A model generated the notes under the pieces. It saw only the letters and a list, made by a program, of their open reading frames with translations, was not told the DNA's origin and searched no databases. Shown here one piece after another: positions 22,929 through 25,896 of a stretch of 25,896 nucleotides of DNA. Each line of letters opens with the position of its first letter. Positions within the stretch are counted from its first letter, which is position 1. Source of the DNA: Nocardioides sp. (GTDB taxonomy: Bacteria; Actinomycetota; Actinomycetes; Propionibacteriales; Nocardioidaceae); assembly GCA_030145945.1 (NCBI GenBank), contig JASLDK010000011.1:1-25896 (forward strand). The letters are read 5' to 3'. The position numbers were made by a program, and so were the translations under genes.

Positions 22929-22978
22929 ATAATACTTCGCTGCCTAAGTATTCGCCAGCGAAGCATCTGGGAGCGAAG
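22929..22978. promoter_or_regulatory. Operator-like interlocking inverted repeats between MFS and MarR genes
   Basis: A perfect 7-bp inverted repeat, AATACTT (22931-22937) and AAGTATT (22946-22952), has an 8-base spacer and the size typical of MarR operators. A second one, CTTCGCTG (22935-22942) and CAGCGAAG (22956-22963), interlocks with it. AGCGAAG recurs at 22972-22978. The minus-strand TATTAT at 22934-22929 overlaps the first arm, so a protein bound here would block MFS transcription. This is visible in the sequence; binding by the adjacent MarR is inference. Confidence 0.7.
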
Positions 22979-23034
22979 GCAGGCCGGGCGCCGCGCGCCT
23001 GCGCCATCGACCGATCGCGCAGTAGCGTGCGGGC

Positions 23035-23541
23035 ATGGCCGAGGACTGGACGGACCGCCACGTCGCGCGCTGGAAGGGCCATTGGCTCGACCTGGCCTTC
23101 GACGAGACGGTCGAGGGTGTGTTCGTCCGGATGAACCGGATCACGCGGTACCTCCGGGGCGCGAAGCAGCGTGCCGTCGCCGACGTCGGGCTGACCGACT
23201 TCGAGTACGACACCCTGCACCTGCTGATGATCCGCGACACTCCCGGCTCCGCGTCGCCGACCGAGCTGGCGGCCGAGCTCGACGTCTCCGGTGCCGGCAT
23301 GACCGGTCGCCTCGACGGTCTCGAGAAGGCAGGCTGGATCCGCCGGATCCCCTCGGTCGATGACCGCAGACGGGTGATCGTCGAGGTCACCAAGGCGGGC
23401 ATCGCGATCTGGCGTCAGGCGATGGACATCCGAGGTCGTGCCGAGGATGACCTGGCCGAAGCGCTCACCGAGCGTGAGCTCGCCACCCTCAACCGGCTGC
23501 TCAAGAAGGTGGCGGTGCGCTCCGAGGAGCGCGGTGGCTGA
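23035..23541 (+). CDS. MarR-family transcriptional regulator
   Basis: The 168-residue winged-helix regulator has a MarR core from about residue 45 to 130. The recognition region is SPTELAAELDVSGAGMTGRLDGLEKAGWIRR, followed by the wing with the hallmark DDRRR (VDDRRRVIVEVTKAG). The N-terminal 40 residues include WTDRHVARWKGHW and resemble other actinobacterial MarR proteins of the longer type. It is divergent from the MFS gene, with the palindromes between them, and most likely represses both genes until a ligand binds. ATG 23035 has only a weak ribosome-binding site. Confidence 0.92.
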   Translation: MAEDWTDRHVARWKGHWLDLAFDETVEGVFVRMNRITRYLRGAKQRAVADVGLTDFEYDTLHLLMIRDTPGSASPTELAAELDVSGAGMTGRLDGLEKAGWIRRIPSVDDRRRVIVEVTKAGIAIWRQAMDIRGRAEDDLAEALTERELATLNRLLKKVAVRSEERGG

Positions 23542-23617
23542 GCCTCGCCGCCAGGGGTGGATCGCGTCCGATCAGCTGTCGGGGTGACCCCGACGGCGGT
23601 GCGCTCGTTGGGAGGTC

Positions 23618-24553
23618 ATGTTGCGCCGTTCCGTGACCGCCGTCGTCGTCCTGCTGGGCCTGCTCACGAGCCTGATCGGCGCACCCGCGCAGGCGGACAC
23701 CAAGCCGCTTCCGGTTCCCTACAGCTTCCTCCCCAACGCCGCCTTCGGCGGCATGCCTGGTGCGGACGCGCCCGGAACCAACGACTGGAACTGCATGCCC
23801 ACCGCCGCGCACCCACGTCCGGTGGTGCTGGTCCACGGCCTGCTCGGCAACCGCGCCACCAACTGGCAGACCTACGGCCCGCTGCTCAAGAACAACGGCT
23901 ACTGCGTCTTCTCGATCACCTATGGAGTCGAGTACGACGTCACGCCGATCAACCTCTTCGGCGGCCTCGACAACATGAAGAAGAGCGCCCGCCAGCTCAA
24001 GAGATTCGTCAACAGGATCCTCAGGGCGACCGGTGCCGAGAAGGTCGACCTCGTCGGGCATTCCGAGGGCACCGTGATGCCGCAGTGGTACCTCAAGTTC
24101 CTCGGCGGACGCGCCAAGGTCGCCAACTACGTCGGCCTCGCCTCGGCGTACCGCGGCACCCAGATCGCCGGTCTCGGCGACCTGGTCGCGCCGGTGCTGC
24201 CCGACGGTGCGCTCCCGACCGGATGCCGGTCCTGCCTGCAGTTCTCCCCGACCTCGACGTTCATGAAGAAGCTCCACAAGGGCGGCATGCTCCAGCCGGG
24301 CGTGCACTACACCAGCATCGTCACGAGGTACGACGAACTGGTGCTGCCCTACACCAACGGAACGCTCCCCGGCGTCGACAACATCGTGCTGCAGGACGTC
24401 TGCCCGTCGGACTTCTCCGAGCACTTCCAGATCGCGTCCAGCCGCAACGCCGCCCAGTTGGTGCTCAACGCGCTCGACCCGGCCCACGCCCGACCGGTGA
24501 AGTGCTCGTTGGTCCTGCCGTTCGTCGGTGAGCTGATCCCCGGACTCCTCTGA
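23618..24553 (+). CDS. Secreted triacylglycerol lipase/esterase (alpha/beta hydrolase, class 2 lipase type)
   Basis: The 311-residue exported hydrolase has a Sec signal peptide (residues 1-26, basic RR then a hydrophobic run, with predicted cleavage after AQA). The oxyanion-hole region is VLVHGLLGN (about 70-78). The nucleophile is Ser149 in GHSEGT. Asp239 (TRYDELVLP) and His269 (SEHFQI) complete a plausible triad at the usual places for this family. Cysteines in DWNC, GYC and GCRSC could form disulfides outside the cell. Streptomyces and Propionibacterium class 2 lipases share this layout. ATG 23618 has GGGAGG at 23609-23614. It stands alone in orientation after the MarR gene with 76 bases between; no operator was seen. 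It would supply fatty acids from external glycerides. Confidence 0.9.
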   Translation: MLRRSVTAVVVLLGLLTSLIGAPAQADTKPLPVPYSFLPNAAFGGMPGADAPGTNDWNCMPTAAHPRPVVLVHGLLGNRATNWQTYGPLLKNNGYCVFSITYGVEYDVTPINLFGGLDNMKKSARQLKRFVNRILRATGAEKVDLVGHSEGTVMPQWYLKFLGGRAKVANYVGLASAYRGTQIAGLGDLVAPVLPDGALPTGCRSCLQFSPTSTFMKKLHKGGMLQPGVHYTSIVTRYDELVLPYTNGTLPGVDNIVLQDVCPSDFSEHFQIASSRNAAQLVLNALDPAHARPVKCSLVLPFVGELIPGLL

Positions 24554-24585
24554 GCCGGAGGCCGCGTCGGCAATAGGCTTCGGCC

Positions 24586-25896
24586 ATGACTGCAACCAGC
24601 CTTGCCCGGGAAGCCATCGCGGCCATCCAGGGGCACGAGGCCTGGGCGATCATCCGGCGCTCGACACGGGCGGGCGACCGCGACACCGTCGGCGTCCTCG
24701 GCGGCACCCGCAGCGTGGTCGAGTCGATCATGGACATCCCGCTCGAGACCGGCGTGCCGGAGCCGGGACACATCTGCGACCGGTTGGTCGCCGTACCCTT
24801 CCGCCAGGTCAGCGAGCGCGGCTTCGAGGCGCATGACGACGGCACCTCGCTCGTGGTCGTCGACGTCCAGGAGGAGCACGAGTTCTCCGTGGCCGACGTC
24901 GTCGCGGCCATCGAACCGGTGGAGGTCGAGTTCACCGATCGCGGCGGTTTCGAGACCGACGACGAGGCGTACGCCGAGATGGTGGCTGCGATCATCGAGG
25001 GCGAGATCGGCCAGGGGGAGGGCGCCAACCTGGTCGTGGGACGCAACTATCGCGCCGTCGTGGCCGACTTCGACGCGTCCGTTGCACTGACCGTCTTCCG
25101 CCGCCTGCTCGAGCGCGAGCGCGGTGCCTACTGGACGTTCGTGTTCTTCACCGGTGACCGCTATCTGATCGGTGCCTCGCCCGAACGCCACGTCTCCGTG
25201 CACGGCGGCGACGTCCGGATGAACCCGATCTCCGGCACCTTCCACCTCCGCCCACCCGCCGGGGAGACTCGCAGCACCGAGGCGCGGATGCGGGAGTTCC
25301 TCAAGGACGAGAAGGAGATCTACGAGCTCTTCATGGTCGTCGACGAAGAGCTCAAGATGATGTGCGACATCTGCACCGAGGGCGGCCAGGTGCTCGGACC
25401 GTTCCTCAAGCCGATGACCCACCTCATCCACACCGAATACCTCCTCGCCGGCCGCACCTCCAAGGACGTGCGCGAGGTCCTGCGCGACACCATGTACGCC
25501 GCCACCGTGACCGGCTCGCCCGTCGAGAACGCCTGTCGCCTGATCAAGAAGTACGAGCCCGAGGGGCGTGGCTACTACGCCTCCGCGCTCGCGATCTTCG
25601 GCCGCGACGACGACGGCGAGGCCGTCCTGGACAGCCCGATCGTCCTGCGTACGGCGGACGTCGCGCTCGACGGCGCCCTCAAGGTCACTGCCGGTGCCAC
25701 CCTGGTGCGCGACTCCGTGCCGGCGTACGAGGTCGCCGAGACGCACGCCAAGGCCGGCGGCATCCTGTCCGCGTTCGGCCTGGTCCCGCCGGCACCCGTA
25801 CCCACCACGGACATCGCCACCCTCGTCGCCGACGAGGAGGTGCTGATCGCGCTCAACGCCCGCAACAGCCGGCTCTCCGGCTTCTGGCTCGCCGAC
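24586..25896 (+). CDS. PhzE-like chorismate-utilising enzyme, 2-amino-2-deoxyisochorismate synthase type (3' truncated by window)
   Basis: An open frame of 437 codons runs from ATG 24586 off the right edge without a stop. Conserved blocks of the MST (chorismate-utilising) fold are present: ASPERHVSV (about residues 203-211), MNPISGTF (212-219), VVDEELKMM (251-259), HTEY (282-285) and TVTGSPVENA (307-316) followed by GYYAS. DEELKM and HTEY, in place of the DLxRND and HLVS of anthranilate synthase TrpE, are as recalled for PhzE, which makes 2-amino-2-deoxyisochorismate from chorismate and glutamine in phenazine biosynthesis. The N-terminal RQVSERGFEAHDDGT also matches PhzE. PhzE has a glutamine amidotransferase domain after residue about 430, which would lie just outside the window. 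The enzyme could also serve another pathway that uses the same intermediate. The start has little Shine-Dalgarno sequence. Confidence 0.85.
   Translation, partial: MTATSLAREAIAAIQGHEAWAIIRRSTRAGDRDTVGVLGGTRSVVESIMDIPLETGVPEPGHICDRLVAVPFRQVSERGFEAHDDGTSLVVVDVQEEHEFSVADVVAAIEPVEVEFTDRGGFETDDEAYAEMVAAIIEGEIGQGEGANLVVGRNYRAVVADFDASVALTVFRRLLERERGAYWTFVFFTGDRYLIGASPERHVSVHGGDVRMNPISGTFHLRPPAGETRSTEARMREFLKDEKEIYELFMVVDEELKMMCDICTEGGQVLGPFLKPMTHLIHTEYLLAGRTSKDVREVLRDTMYAATVTGSPVENACRLIKKYEPEGRGYYASALAIFGRDDDGEAVLDSPIVLRTADVALDGALKVTAGATLVRDSVPAYEVAETHAKAGGILSAFGLVPPAPVPTTDIATLVADEEVLIALNARNSRLSGFWLAD

Noticed and set aside
24349..25746. A 465-codon minus-strand open frame across the lipase end and PhzE-like gene.
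   Set aside because: It lies antisense to the PhzE-like frame, whose motifs are unmistakable; that gene has no stop in the window and so is easily missed.

Overview
The window is about 26 kb of very GC-rich DNA with strong G/C bias at third codon positions. It carries a complete actinobacterial mce operon, a HelR-like helicase end, an AlkB-rubredoxin fusion, GTG starts and ATGA/GTGA gene overlaps. Together these point to a chromosomal segment of a high-GC actinomycete, most likely a Nocardioides-like member of the Propionibacteriales; the genus is inferred from gene style and was not tested. No rRNA, tRNA, insertion sequence, phage gene or CRISPR array is visible.

Layout. (1) 1-750: 3' end of a UvrD/HelR-type helicase, cut by the window edge. 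(2) 782-3449, plus strand: MpaB/DUF2236 oxygenase, alkane 1-monooxygenase with a C-terminal rubredoxin domain, and a small [3Fe-4S]-type ferredoxin. (3) 3523-4749, minus strand: PucR/CdaR-family regulator, facing the ferredoxin across a strong hairpin. (4) 4774-4932, minus strand: a short fragment resembling the C-terminus of an AraC-family regulator, abutting the start of an acyl-CoA dehydrogenase (4933-6105) with atypical codon usage. (5) 6259-17761, plus strand: one tightly coupled operon consisting of a ChoD-type GMC oxidoreductase, two YrbE permeases, MceA to MceF and two Mce-associated proteins. Nearly all junctions are ATGA/GTGA/TGATG overlaps. (6) 17762-17865: a 21-bp tandem repeat between convergent genes. 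(7) 17848-20098, minus strand: coupled TetR regulator, class II aldolase and PfkB kinase. (8) 20156-21676, plus strand: Tat-type flavin amine oxidase, divergent from the TetR gene. (9) 21687-23541: divergent MFS transporter and MarR regulator sharing an operator-like region. (10) 23618-24553: secreted lipase. (11) 24586 to the end: a PhzE-like chorismate-utilising enzyme, open at the right edge.

The left 18 kb reads as a hydrophobic-substrate module. AlkB with its electron carriers could hydroxylate alkanes or alkyl chains. The acyl-CoA dehydrogenase would serve beta-oxidation. The Mce complex would import a lipid or sterol, and the GMC oxidase, translationally coupled to the first permease, could act on the same molecule. 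The ATPase that usually powers Mce systems (MceG/Mkl) is not in the window. The right side holds several regulator-plus-enzyme cassettes and the start of what may be a specialised-metabolite locus built on 2-amino-2-deoxyisochorismate.

No gene-free stretch exceeds 300 bases. The largest gaps are about 180 bases (4750-4932), 153 bases (6106-6258) and 141 bases (1640-1780); each is described.
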